DNA from: Mastigias papua
Taxonomy: Eukaryota > Cnidaria > Scyphozoa > Rhizostomeae > Mastigiidae
Direction: 5' to 3'
DNA length: 64,000 nt
NCBI GenBank assembly: GCA_964019165.1
Contig: OZ025271.1
Location: 18,081,782-18,145,781, forward strand
Below are positions 34,066-44,999 of this stretch, in pieces (position 1 is the first letter of the stretch; every line of letters begins with the position of its first letter). The notes under the pieces are model-generated. The model was given only the letters and a program-made list of their open reading frames with translations. It was not told where the DNA came from and did not search any database. A program made the translations under genes and the position numbers.

Positions 34066-34344
34066 TCAGTTACCTAAACATCCATAGAAAAATATGTTCT
34101 GCCCTTCATGTGGGGCTTGTTTAGATGTTTCTGGGCAGAAATTCTGCGGGTATTGTGGGAGTTCATTATTCAAGGGTACATTGTAATAAGTTCTTCGCCT
34201 TCTCCATAACTGTCCCTTATTCACGGTATTTTGTGCAAGTGAGCCACAATTTATACAAAAGCTATGAGCTTCCAGCAATTGATTCGCACAAGTAGTGCAG
34301 TAACTAAGACTATTTGAATTGCCTTCTGCTATAAATGGTACGTG
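34066..34344 (-). pseudogene. Opposing zinc-ribbon-like frame without ATG
   Basis: The open frame on the - strand from 34344 to 34066 lacks an ATG. Near its start it encodes YCTTCANQLLEAHSFCINCG, again CxxC, 13 residues, CxxC. It overlaps the + strand frame, but its own cysteine cluster lies at about 34235-34305, outside that frame. The two are therefore separate, converging copies, not antisense images of each other. Confidence 0.35.
34094..34186 (+). CDS. Zinc-ribbon-like small ORF (30 aa)
   Basis: From ATG 34094 to TAA the frame encodes MFCPSCGACLDVSGQKFCGY followed by CGSSLFKGTL. The CPSC and CGYC pairs are spaced as in short zinc-ribbon modules (CxxC, then about 12 residues, then CxxC). 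It may be one exon or domain piece of a longer lost transposon protein. Expression is unknown. Confidence 0.3.
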   Translation: MFCPSCGACLDVSGQKFCGYCGSSLFKGTL

Positions 34345-34811
34345 TCAGGCCTAAACAGTACTAGGGCACACTAGCTTTGAGACATTGTGCTTCCTATATT
34401 GCATTTGTTTCCTTCAATTTCAATTTGTTTCTGATTGTTTTAATTTGTTTTCGTTAAGTTTAATTTGTTTTCAGCGACTTTCACTTGTTTTCTAAAACTT
34501 TAATGCGTTTTCTGAAACTTTAATGTGTTTCGTGATTCGTTAATGTGTTTTCTGAAACTTTAATGTGTTTCGTGATTCGTTAATGTGTTTTCTGAAACTT
34601 TAATGTGTTTCGTGATTCGTTAATGTGTTTTCTGAAATTTTAATGTGTTTTCTGAAATTTTAATGTGTTTTCTGAAATTTTAATGTGTTTTCTGAAACTT
34701 TTATTTGCTTCATGACACGTTAATCTGTTTTCTGAGATGTTAATTTGTTTTCTAACATGTTAAGTTGTTTTCTAACGTGTTAATTTGTTTGACCGGTATG
34801 GGCCACCGTAC

Positions 34812-36212
34812 TACCGACAGGAAGGCGGCGCACTAGTATCAAGTGTTAGTGAGATTGTCTTCCACAATGTTGACATTATGAGAAAGTAAATGGCTTCCCA
34901 CTTTAAGAAAAACTGAGTATTGTATGCGCACCCTAAACGTAAACATTATTGAACTAAATTCATAGAAAAGGTAGCACCTCAGCATTCTCTGTAAAAAATA
35001 AAGAGTATTGCAATGTGTGCTTAACATTGGTTATAGCGACGTAGCATCTAAGCCCGTGTTTCTCAACTTGGGAGAAGTCTCCCCTAGCGAGGAAAAGTTT
35101 ACTTCTGATGGGAAATTTGGTTGCTGCGTTTAGACAATATCTTATATCAGTTTTTTTTATAAAATTATTTGATTAAATGTAAATCGAGATGGGATCATGG
35201 GGGAATCATTCTTGTGGTGTGGGCTTATTCGACGGAGGGGGCTTAATCGAATCCTTACGGAATTTTTATACTTCTTTCATTATCGCAGTTCTCAATGGCA
35301 GTTTTCTAAGCAAAACATTATTCATATTCCTCTTCCTTATTGACTACCAAAAGCAAAAATCAGGTAGTGTGTAGTATTGAAAGACAAAAATCTTCGAGAT
35401 AGACTTCATGAACTAATCAGCCAACGACCTCTATTCTGTGGCATCGCTAGCTGTTTTTAGAAAATGAAATGGCATGTGTGGGGAAGCCATGTTTTGATTT
35501 GGAGAAGCAGGGGCGCCTGATAGAAGGTGTGGGGATTCTGCTTTGCCAAGAACTAACTTTTTCATGCCGAAAATCGTTGGATATGTAGAAATTTCATGAC
35601 AAAAGCAAAGTTTGCCACCGCAGTACTTTTTTGTTACAGAAAGCAATGTCACTTTTTGTTTAACTAACAGTCCTCTCATTCTTTTTAAAACTATAACTCC
35701 ATCGAGTGTGAAATGTCCCTATTACAGTAGCACAAGCCTGCTGAGTTCCTTTTTTAAAGAATAGATGGTAATAATTTCACAATCTCCATTAACGCTTTTA
35801 TATTCAATATTATTCACTTATTTGATTTCACATTTGTCTGAAAATATATCTTTGCAGTTCATGTATATTTGTACAGTGCAAATCTATGGTGATCTCTGAA
35901 GCACGACAACAGCATTAGTATTTTGGAAGAAATCATTAAAACATGTTTGGAAAAAGCTGATGTTCTGAAATGTAACTACATATCAATTCCTTTAAGGTCG
36001 TTCCCATGTAAGAAGTGGCCTTCTGGCTTGGCTGTGAAGGTCAAAATATCATCGGTGGTAACTAACATCAAGAGGGCGAAGTATGTTGGTTGGTTGCATT
36101 TGACTTGTAAGAGATGACAATTGGCTGTCTCATGCCAAGGAAATCATCAAATCTATGAAGTTCGAGGAATAGTTAATAATACCAGGAGTGTTCCACGTCA
36201 CTACTTCATTTC
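34812..36212. other. Interior of the large inverted-repeat element
   Basis: Most of this is unassigned. A GTGTTTCTCAACTTGGG near 35056 resembles hAT-type termini. A short frame at about 35914-36117 (SISILEEIIKTCLEKADVLK, then SGLAVKV) faintly recalls the last helix of a macro domain and may be a decayed exon, but I am not confident. Confidence 0.25.
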
Positions 36213-36533
36213 AGTACACGTATTTTTTTATAAGAAACTAAGGTCTGATGCTGGTAGGCAGTTTCTTAAATTTTCTGACGATTTTGCTGTCAAAAGTTTC
36301 TTACATGTTAAGGTCTTAGGTAGTGAATTTTTTAAACGTGCTTCCAAGGTAAAGCAAACAGTTCACTCACATTCAGAGATAAACTAAGTTAATGCGTTAA
36401 TTTGAAGAATGATAAACGATGGTGTATTAAGTCTCTCAACAACCTTGCTCCACATAGCCTGCAAGCAATGCTTTCCAGAAATTGAGCCTACCGTTTCTTA
36501 TAACATGTTTCTTATAAAAAAAATGCGTGTACT
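36213..36533. repeat. Small MITE-like element
   Basis: AGTACACGTATTTTTTTATA at the left is mirrored by TATAAAAAAAATGCGTGTACT at the right, giving ~26-bp inverted ends around a 270-bp AT-rich interior. Confidence 0.6.
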
Positions 36534-36789
36534 ATGTGTGATTCCTCTCGCTGGTCCATAGCCATGGGTGGCTTAAGGGGGCAAGGTCCCTCCTGGAAGC
36601 CCAGAAATGACTCTGTGCCCCCTTAATTAAGAAGTAGAGCATTCGAACTATTTTTACATGACTTGGCATTATTTGTCAGACGTCAGCCTAAAGCATATAA
36701 TTCAGTGCAGTTTGGATGCCACTGCAGGCCCCAGCTGATGGATACTCGCTATGATCCCATTAGTCATACTCACCTAAGAAAATCAACCT

Positions 36790-37731
36790 GATAACAACAA
36801 ATTTGATAGCAACGGCACTTCGTTTCAGGAGCCCCCTGGGTTAGAAATTGTGGGGAAACAACCAAACTCTAGCTTAACATACTTAATTGCATGTTATTTC
36901 ATTGAAATTCTGATTTATTTGCAATAAGTGATCGAAAAGTTACATTGATTCAAACTCATCGGTGTGAGAATATGACGTAATTGACCGTAACGGCACTTCG
37001 TTTGAGGAACCCCCTGGGTTAAAAATTAAGAAAACATATTCAAAATGTAGCTTACCATGCCTAGTCGGATGTTATTTCATTGAAATTCTGATTTATTTGC
37101 AATAAGTGATCGAAAAGTTACATTAATTCAAACTCATCGTCATGAGAATTTGACGTAATTGACCGTAACGGCACTTCGTTTGAGGAACCCTATGGGTTAA
37201 AAATTATGAAAAAATATTCAAAATGTAGCTTAACATGCCTAGTCGGATGTTATTTCATTGAAATTCTGTTTTATTTGTAGTAAGCGATCGATATTTCACA
37301 TTGCTGAAAGGTCATCGGCATGAGAATATGACGTAATTGACCGTAACGGCACTTCGTTTGAGGAAACCCCTGGGTTAAAAATTATGAAAAAATATTCAAA
37401 ATGTAACTTACCATGCCTAGTCGAATGTTATTTCATTGAAATTCTGTTTTATTTGCAATAAGTGATCGAAAAGTTACATTGATTCAAACTCATCGGAGCG
37501 AGAATATAACGGATTTGAACGTAACGGCACTTCGTTTGAGGAACCCTATGGGTTAAAAAGTATGGAAAAATATTCATAATGTACCTTAACATGCCTAGTT
37601 GGATGTTATTTGAGTTAGATGCATCGATATTCTATCTACGACATGTTTTGGACAGTTACAAGATGACTACCATCGAATCTGAATGTTGTCCGCGAATCTG
37701 AATGTGAATCTTGTCCCCAGGACATTAAAGT
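36790..37731 (+). repeat. Right arm of the large inverted repeat (five units)
   Basis: Five tandem ~180-bp units carry the block AACGGCACTTCGTTTGAGGA in slightly different versions. The innermost unit, at about 36800-36960, is the most diverged. The outermost two match the left arm's outer units best, so order has been kept. Confidence 0.85.
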
Positions 37732-37761
37732 TCCTTATACATAACAGTCAACAACCAACTA

Positions 37762-38140
37762 TAAGGCGCTAATGTACTTGCGCACCTCTCATCGACAACA
37801 GGGGGCTAACCCCATAAATTATACACCATTCGATAGCTCCTCATCTTTACATTCATATGCTACCCCATTTACCCCATAGGGTAAGGGTCAGGGTTAGGGT
37901 AGGTTATTTCATGTCCGCCATTATGAATATCATACGTATTGACTTATATTCATAATGGCAGACATGAAATAACTAGCACTAACCCTGACCCTTTGCCCTG
38001 ACTCTAACCCTGACCCTTACCCTATGGGGTAAATGGGGTAGCATATGAATGTACAGATGAAGAGCTATCGAATGGTGTATAATTTATGGAGTTAGCCCCC
38101 TGTTATCGATGAGAGGTGGGAAAGTACATTAGCGCCCAAT
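37762..38140. repeat. Foldback element with GGGTCAGGGTTAGGG core
   Basis: Arms of about 170 bp mirror each other from GCGCTAATGTACTT inward through GGGGGCTAACCCC, CCATTCGATAGCTC and TACCCCATTTACCCCATAGG. The centre is short and includes TTATTTCATGTC(C/T)GCCATTATG on both sides. It abuts the large inverted-repeat element. Confidence 0.85.
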
Positions 38141-38856
38141 TATAAATATATATAACACAGGTGCATTTCCATAGACTGCATAAATGATCCACAGGATGTC
38201 ATTTTAATTTATTGTATATAAATAATTGACATGTTTACTTAGCTAGGTTTTAAACTCATTTCCTCATAGTAAACTAGATTCTAGAAAATCAGTCTGATGC
38301 CAAGAATTATTAGAAATATATTGAATATGACATGACTGTAGGAATCTGGATTCAATATTCATCTTTAAAAGGTGACGTAAATTCTCAAACTGGCACCTTT
38401 CTAAGAAACACATGGAAAAGCCTTGATCAAAAATCTCCCCTTGAATGAGCACCATACCAAACCTTTAACTTCTTTATATGCCTGTTATAAATAACAGAGT
38501 CATTCAATAAGCTTTTGTGGGATTGTACCATATATATTTTTCTGCCTTGAATGGGAATCTGTGACATAGGAGAATGCCTAGGGGCTTCTCGTAATAAATT
38601 ATTTTGTGGAAAAACTATTACCATTAACAGGGAAATGACGCAATAAATACAAAGGCCTGTCTGTTGAAAGCATCTGAGGGGCTCTATGGGGCCTGAAATT
38701 TTTGGGGGCAATTAGGAGTTGAATTGGCCTCAATTTATGTCAGCTACGCCACTGCTGTAAATAGGCCTTCCAATCGAATAACCCCCATTCAAAAAAAAAA
38801 TAGAAATGGCCTCCATGGGGGTTTATTTGACTTTTAATGGCTCATTAAGCAATATA
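38141..38856. other. Unannotated stretch
   Basis: GTCAGCTACGCCACTG at 38739-38754 looks like a right terminus of a hAT or similar MITE (mirror of CAGTGGCGTAGC), but no left partner is evident. Confidence 0.35.
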
Positions 38857-39039
38857 CATTAAAGGCAACATAATTCGGACACAAAAGTTTCGGACAAAAT
38901 ATTTTCGGACGTTTTTCAAAGTTATTTAGAACGTTTAAAGAGAAATTTCGGACAAATACAAAAAAACGGATATTTATTTATTTTTAATGCTTTAAAAAGA
39001 TATAATAAGGTTATCTCTTTCAACTGATTGATTCAATAT

Positions 39040-39245
39040 ATTTGGGGTATGTGTGACATTAAATCCTTCTGGGAAGTCGATTCCATTCTGGTGGCAACGG
39101 TCAGTTTTTCCTGCATAAATTAGCTGCATTGGTAGAAAGTCACCATCTGCACTCACTGTAAAGGTTCCAGTGATCTGTTTCTGGTTTCCTTTCCGCCTAT
39201 TGGCACAGATGTTGTGCTTTGTACTTCAAGAGTTGTGTTTCTAGT
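39040..39245 (-). pseudogene. DDE_1 transposase fragment
   Basis: On the - strand it encodes TLEVQSTTSVPIGGKE, then after a one-base shift KQITGTFTVSADGDFLPMQL and AGKTDRCHQNGIDFPEGFNV. This corresponds to the part just after the first catalytic Asp of Tigger/Jerky-like transposases. Neither end of the protein is present. Confidence 0.7.
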
Positions 39246-39253
39246 ACACACGT

Positions 39254-39388
39254 ATGAAAGTCAACGAAGAGGTTATGGACCAAGAAGATGGACAAGAGAA
39301 CGAAGATGATAGAGGCCTATTTGACAATGATCAAGCTGACGAGGATGATATTATTATTTTAGAGAATGATGAGGCAGATTTTAGTTAA
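39254..39388 (+). pseudogene. Acidic-tail ORF, possible transposase C-terminus
   Basis: From ATG 39254 to TAA it encodes 44 residues, very rich in Asp/Glu (MDQEDGQENEDDRGLFDND). Jerky/Tigger transposases often end in acidic tails. It lies on the strand opposite to the DDE fragment, so if it is such a tail the element was rearranged by inversion. The matching region of copy 1 is cut by the LINE. Confidence 0.3.
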
Positions 39389-39833
39389 ATGCAGTTGCAA
39401 AGATACAATTTCGTATCAATCAGTGGCTCTCTCAACACTGTCTTCCCCTTCGTGCAGTTTTGTACACGTTTTTTATTTTATAACAAACTTAGCTCAGGCC
39501 GTACTAGTAGAAGTATCTTAAATTTTCTATTGTTTTCTATTGTTAATGAAAGCAAACGAAGACAGACTCTATTGTAATTTATCCCAACTTCTACTTGTAG
39601 GTTTGTTATAAAGCAGTTTCTTATATATAAAAAACATTTAGACAAGAAAATACGTATTCTAAACACAAAAATACACAGTTTAAACAAAGAAAATGTCTTG
39701 CTATATTTTCCTGTTTTGCAAGAAATTTCGGACAGTAAAGTTTTCGGATGACAACAAATTCCGGACGTTAAGATTTTCAGACGCCTCAAATGTACGAAAA
39801 TATTAACGTCCGAAACTTTTTGCCTTTAATGTA

Positions 39834-40714
39834 CATGCATGAGACATGAAATATTTGTATATGCAGAAAGTATCTTACGGAAATATCGAGCGGAGATCTC
39901 AATTGTCTAAGAGACTCCATAATTTAACTATATCTTGTGATTTTACATCAATTAGACTATTGGTTCTAAATGTTACTCAAAAGTTTTTCGACATGCTATA
40001 TTCAGTCTTCCATTCCTTTTTCAAATCTGACGTCACCTATTTCACGGGTTTTCTTGCTTATCATGGTGCTCATAGTCTCGAAATCGTATGCTTTGCTAGC
40101 CTAAGCTTTCTCCCTATTCTGATTTTAAGCCATGCCAGCCAGTTGGAGTCAGTTAACCGCATAAAGGACAAAACCAAGTCAGTAAATTGACTTCACTAAC
40201 ATCATTAATTGGGAATAGCATCAAATCTCTGTTCCTGACGTAAAGATTTATCTACATAAAGCTTTATTTTGTATCATCTTGTTTAAATCTCTCTTCGTGT
40301 TTCTGCATAATCTTCACTTGCTCTCTGGAGTTGTAATCTACGTCAGTTGCCATAAAATGACGATTTGACAGGATCCATAAAGAATTGCTTTTCCTTCACT
40401 CCAATAATGCTAATTCTGGTTTTTAATACTTCTACTTTTCAAACGACAGTTTAGCAAAAGCTCTGACAATCAAGGATGACAGAAAAATGCTTGCAGAAAT
40501 GAATGAAACAATCTAGTGAATATTCACTTTTTAAGATTTTTGAGAGTTGGTTAAGTTAAAAAGGTTTGTCTGCTTTCATTTTGTATTCTTATACTTATCA
40601 CCAATGCGAAAAACTCTGACAATCACGGACTACTGACAAGCTGCTTGCAGAAAACGTAGAACGATTTATGACATTTGTCACTATTTTTGACTATAACCAT
40701 CATCAATGTTAGAC
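39834..40714. other. Unannotated stretch
   Basis: No coding or repeat signal is recognised. The last bases (AAGACGTTATT, 40715-40725) are the 5' target duplication of the next LINE. Confidence 0.45.
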
Positions 40715-40725
40715 AAGACGTTATT

Positions 40726-41469
40726 GAACAAACGCAGTACTCTGCAGCTCTTGCTATAACTGGTGCATGGAGAGGTACAAGTAGGCAAAGGCTCTATGAT
40801 GAATTAGGATGGGAGGATTTGTATCATAGAAGGTGGTTTAGGCGGCTGTGCCATTTCTATAACTTGCGTAAAAATCGCCAACCGGAGTACCTGTTTGATG
40901 AAATTCCTGCTACTCGAGAAATTTCATATTCTCTAAGAAATGTAAATGAATATGATGCAGCTGTCTGCCGAACCAATCGTTTTTTAAACACATATTTCCA
41001 AAATGTCCTCCTTGAATGGAATGCGTTAGCAAAAGATATTCGTGAGTCAAATACGTTAGGTGAATTTAAAAGCAAGCTGCTCAAGAAGATAAGACCAGTA
41101 AAGAAACCATTATATGAAATTTGCGACACACGCGGTGTGAGATGCTTAACTAAACTCAGGGTTAGATTCAGTCCCCTAGGGGAGCACAAGTTTCGCCACA
41201 ATTTTGAATCTTTGAGTCCAATCTGTACGTGCAATACAGGCATCGAGGACAATGAGCATTTCCTCCTGCATTGCCCCTTGTATGACCAGATGCGAAACGA
41301 TCTCTTTGATCAGCTTTCAGAAATCCCAGGACTTGAGCTCGATAATCGTAACTCCGAGGCCCTGTGTGAACTACTCCTTTTTGGCAATCCTCGTTTCAAC
41401 AATATTGCAAAAAAGTTGATTTTGGAGGCAACAATATCATTCATTTTGTCAACTGGAAGGCTTGAGTAA
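40726..41469 (+). pseudogene. LINE ORF2 C-terminal domain
   Basis: The retrotransposon-derived frame begins EQTQYSAALAITGAWRGTSR, continues QRLYDELGWEDLYHRRWFRR, and ends with a Cys/His-rich segment (ICTCNTGIEDNEHFLLHC) typical of the end of CR1/L2/Rex1-like ORF2 proteins. The open frame starts earlier, at ATG 40675, but the first 17 codons are host sequence and not part of the element. No stop or shift occurs to 41469, so the insertion is young. The catalytic RT core is absent. Confidence 0.85.
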
Positions 41470-41810
41470 ACCGAATAAGCTACCAGCAGCGCACTACCCA
41501 CTTTAGCCTTGTATTTTGTTTATCTAATCATTGATTTTGAGTAAGCTTGTCACACATTAGATGTCACTTGAAATTTCCGTCATCTATATTTTTTGGGCAT
41601 CCCGAACTGTCGAATTTTGCTTATCTTCATGACTAAATTGTTATTTTTCAGACATCTAATGTGTGACTAACTTATTATTGACTATTTAAATTTTGTTGAA
41701 TTGTGAGCACCATTGCAGTAGGGACCAGATGACTATATGTCCTTTCCCACTGCATTGTGCAAATAAATTAAGTTGTATTTTGTTTAAGTTTTTTGATTGA
41801 ATAAAAAAAA
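40726..41810 (+). mobile_element. 5'-truncated LINE (CR1/L2-like) with 11-bp target duplication
   Basis: AAGACGTTATT occurs at 40715-40725 and again at 41811-41821, directly after an A-run. Between them lie the C-terminal part of an RT ORF, a ~300-bp 3' UTR and a tail ATTGAATAAAAAAAAA. This is a textbook target-primed insertion truncated at its 5' end. In the 3' UTR, ACATTAGATGTCA and AGACATCTAATGTGTGA lie about 95 bases apart in inverted orientation. Confidence 0.92.
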
Positions 41811-41821
41811 AAGACGTTATT

Positions 41822-44373
41822 TCTATGGAGTACATATCTATGAATAGTTAAATGTTATTCAGCTAAAAACAAACAATAAGACTATACTGTCTCATTTACT
41901 GCAATCTTGGCTTTACTGTTGCTAGACATAGGCATATAGGGGTATAGTTGTGTTGACAGAAGTTCGCTTTACTTTTGCAAGTAATTCAGAAAGCAACAAT
42001 AGTGTTTAATGAGAATGTTTGCAGTTCAATATGGCTAGATAGCTGTCGACGTTAATACATTTCTAAACTTGTCTTGCGAAATTGGAATCATCCATCCCGA
42101 CGGGCCTTCTTTGTCATTTGCATAAATTGTTATTATCAATAGACATTAAATGTCAAGTTTTATTACGTAATTAATACAAGTAAGTTATATAACTGTTTCT
42201 TATAAATTGTGCTCAAAATGGTAAGTTAAGTTCTATCAAAATTACTTATGTAAATCATTTACATAGCTGTTATGAAGATTACGAACTATGATGTAAATAG
42301 AATAGGTAAAGCGTCTTAAAACAAATTTGGATCATACCATAGCCATCGCCTGATAATGCGTGATAAAATATCACTTTAGAAAAGGTATTACCATGGTTCC
42401 TATACACATAAGATCGCTAGTAAATTTGATAAAATACAGAACTATGCGTCAAGGAGCATCAGAATAAAACAGAAAACTTCCTGATATTTTCTCAATGTTA
42501 AGTAAACAATTTATTTGGATGAATGAAAAATAGAGTACTTAGATAGAGAGATTATTGTGGTTGACATCAGATAAAAGCGAGATCAAGAGAACTTTCAATG
42601 AAATGTTGTAGCTATTAATAGAATGCCACTAATTGAATCATTAACTCTAATTACTTGCAGTTTCGTAACTACTTCTTTGCTAGATTCTTTTGCGCAACTG
42701 TATCCATAATTTCTTCTAGAGTCCATCTCCTGTGCACTTGTTTCGTTCAGTTTTTTTCAGTTTAAGTTTAAACTGGTGGATATAGAGAGGGAGACATGGT
42801 GGGCCATGGTCCCCACACAATGAAAATTCATCATTTTAAGTTAAGCCTGTAAGGTATATTGAGTCTGCACAACGTGTCACTTATAATTTTCATAACATAC
42901 AAAATAGAGTATAATATGCAAACTTTATCAAATATAGTAAGCCTTTCATAACATATAAAACCAGGCATAACGACAATTTCACTTAGAGTAGTTTTGCATT
43001 TACCTAACAAGGAGAATGTACCCTTCTATATATATCGATCTTGCATTTCTTACCGTATGGTATACTGCCGATTTCTACCTATCGCTCAATGGGAATTAGC
43101 CTTGAATTGCTTGTTCCCCAGTCCGTCATAGAATAATCTTTGTGCAATGGAGCTAATAACTTTTATGTCTTGTCATATCATTGGATTCAGTCTGAAGATT
43201 GCTTAAGTAAGAGAACCCAGCGTCACGAGCAGAAGAATATTAATGACTACCTTCATGATGGAATGCTTTGCATAAATACTCTTTTTGATGGGTCAGATCT
43301 TATTCATTAAAGTAATGAGGGCGTCGCTCAGAAACCACAATTTTCTATAAAGGGATACTTCTTCAAAGTCTCGAGGGCGTCCGCTTTGGAAAGTGTTGAC
43401 TGTATTTTGATTAAAGCTTAGCACTATAAGTCCCTTTATAATTTTTTAATCTTAACTGCACAGTTAGTGGTATAAACGTTTTATACTTCAATTGTTATGC
43501 AAGCCACTATGGACACTGGAAGTATCGTCTGAAACCCCACTATCATTCACTTGCTACTAGGTATACACACAACTCACGCCAAATTGGATTCATAATTCTG
43601 AATTTTTTTGCCATGATGAAAATATTTCAAATTGACAAGTCACTTTGGGATTTTGTTGTTAGTATCAAATGCTCATTAGATTTTCTTGGCCTTCTACATG
43701 CAGTTCCCATTTAGAATGGTTCCATAACACAAAGTAATTGTACTCTTAAAGAATGCTATTGAATATTGTGATGGTGTGGCGGCAGATTACTTATCTCTAT
43801 CTTTGTACTGAATATAAACCAGATAGCATCATGTACACAACACATTATATAAGTTGAAATATTTTGTTATCTAATTGATCACATTTTAACATCGAGCAAC
43901 ATAGACATGAACTTAAACCTAGAAAATGGTATTAACATTGTAGGATGTAGAGATATTAAGTGTAACAAATAGAGCTGACTATAATGTATATGAAATGATT
44001 CTTAATATTCCAAGATTCATACGTAAGCCAGAAGGACAGAAAAATCAATGTATAGAACATTAATTCAAATAACGGTAATAGAGCTATCTCAATAATACAG
44101 TTTGCAAACAACATTTTCAGGAAAAATGCTACGTATTTTTTTAACTCTTAACGTACTACTTGCATGCAACAGAAATCCCCATTAGTTCGGTATATTCTAT
44201 AAATTTACATTATTCCGTTGTGTTCTAGTTCTTCGAATTATTTGTTTTAGGCCATTATATGTCTATGTGAAATCATGCTTAGCTTCGTTTTTATTCTTAT
44301 TTAGATCCCATCTAGATCAGTTGCTAGAGAGACATTCCACTATGTGATGAAATTATGGGACATTTCTAAACAG
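41822..44373. other. Unannotated AT-rich stretch
   Basis: I see no supported coding frame, tandem array or inverted repeat here. Confidence 0.4.
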
Positions 44374-44436
44374 CACACAGTCTCATCTCAACAAATTTAA
44401 AAGTACAGTTGTTTTAAAGTGGAGTTTTGATGAGAG
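44374..44436 (+). other. Exon-like segment, duplicate 1
   Basis: The 63-bp segment lies between TTTCTAAACAG and GTGAGT. In one frame it reads TQSHLNKFKSTVVLKWSFDE. A second version with the same length, phase and splice signals is at 46007-46069. Flanking intron-like sequence is also similar, so a duplicated repeat is an alternative to a duplicated exon. Confidence 0.35.
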
Positions 44437-44579
44437 GTGAGTAATGAAATTTGAATTAACTCGTTTCCATGGCTTTGTGATTGATTCTTTTGTATTATTT
44501 AATTATGTCTACGTATGCATTGATTACGTAAGTCTTCGTGTTGATGTACGTTGTACATTCATATGGAGTGCCATCTAAA

Positions 44580-44841
44580 CCAATAGTGAGTCCGATGTGC
44601 TATTCCGCACGTTAGGAGAGTACTTGTTAGAGGGACACTTATCCTGAGCCGCCGGCATAGTGAGGTCGGGTGGCCAGTTCCATTCTTCGCCGTCTTTCAC
44701 TTTCCCAGTGTTGCCGACATGTGCCCGTTTGCTGTTATGTGGACAGTGAGTGAGCATAGCACCTATGATCCAAGGGTTCGACTCGAACCATCGATGTTCT
44801 GTTTAGCAGTCAAACATTCTACCCACTTGGCCACTCGCCCA
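44580..44841 (-). mobile_element. tRNA-Ser-derived SINE
   Basis: Read on the - strand from 44841, the head carries an A-box-like TGGCCAAGTGGG, an anticodon-loop-like GACTGCTAAAC (GCT) and a B box GGTTCGAGTCGAACC. The next ~190 bp are unrelated to tRNA and more GC-rich than the neighbourhood. A real tRNA-Ser would need a pairing acceptor stem and variable arm, which I cannot form. RNA polymerase III promoter plus unrelated body indicates a SINE. Confidence 0.6.
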
Positions 44842-44999
44842 TGCATGGAGTAATGTCTAGTTGAAAAAGCATTGCATTACATGAAATTCATGGTTGTCGT
44901 ATTGATAATTAGAAATATACTTCTCACATATTTTTTATTTGATGCAGATCCATGCTACTCTGAAATTTTACAATATTCCAAATTACCATACTTAAATCA

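Larger units (their letters stand above)
33713..34811. repeat. Nested foldback element with opposed zinc-ribbon frames
   Basis: Terminal repeats begin GTACGGTGGCCCATACCGGT and mirror exactly at the right end. The flanks TACC|...|TACC look like a 4-bp target duplication. The arms (about 33750-33980 and 34395-34795) are made of ~20-bp units, AAACACATTAACAAATCACG and variants. The ~400-bp centre encodes a CxxC...CxxC peptide on each strand. Confidence 0.8.
33063..37731. mobile_element. 4.7-kb inverted-repeat element with ~180-bp tandem units in its arms
   Basis: The left arm (33063 to about 33700) and right arm (about 36800 to 37731) are inverted copies with few differences over about 640 bp. 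They begin CTTTAATGTCCTGGGGACAA. Each arm consists of a short unique end, including a doubled ACATTCAGATTCG, and then a tandem ~180-bp unit (containing AACGAAGTGCCGTTACGGTC), with three units on the left and five on the right. Similarity stops abruptly at both outer edges, and no target duplication is obvious. The interior holds a nested foldback (33713-34811), a small MITE (36213-36533) and otherwise unassigned sequence. No transposase lies inside. Confidence 0.82.
38857..39831 (-). mobile_element. DDE_1 (pogo/Tigger-like) transposon copy 2, internally deleted
   Basis: This 975-bp copy starts TA|CATTAAAGGCAACATAATTC and ends GCCTTTAATG|TA, the same termini and TA duplication as copy 1. It lacks the LINE insertion, so it shows the structure of the progenitor. 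Sub-terminal TTCGGAC/GTCCGAAA repeats are present at both ends. Confidence 0.88.

Noticed and set aside
35911..36117. Macro-domain exon
   Set aside because: Only a faint resemblance over about 40 residues, with stops soon after and no conserved glycine loop.
29407..37731. Single composite transposon spanning kinase, integrase and inverted repeat
   Set aside because: No matching terminus is found on the kinase side; the inverted repeat is closed on itself at 33063-37731.
44765..44841. Functional tRNA-Ser gene
   Set aside because: No pairing acceptor stem or proper variable arm can be formed; a SINE head fits better.
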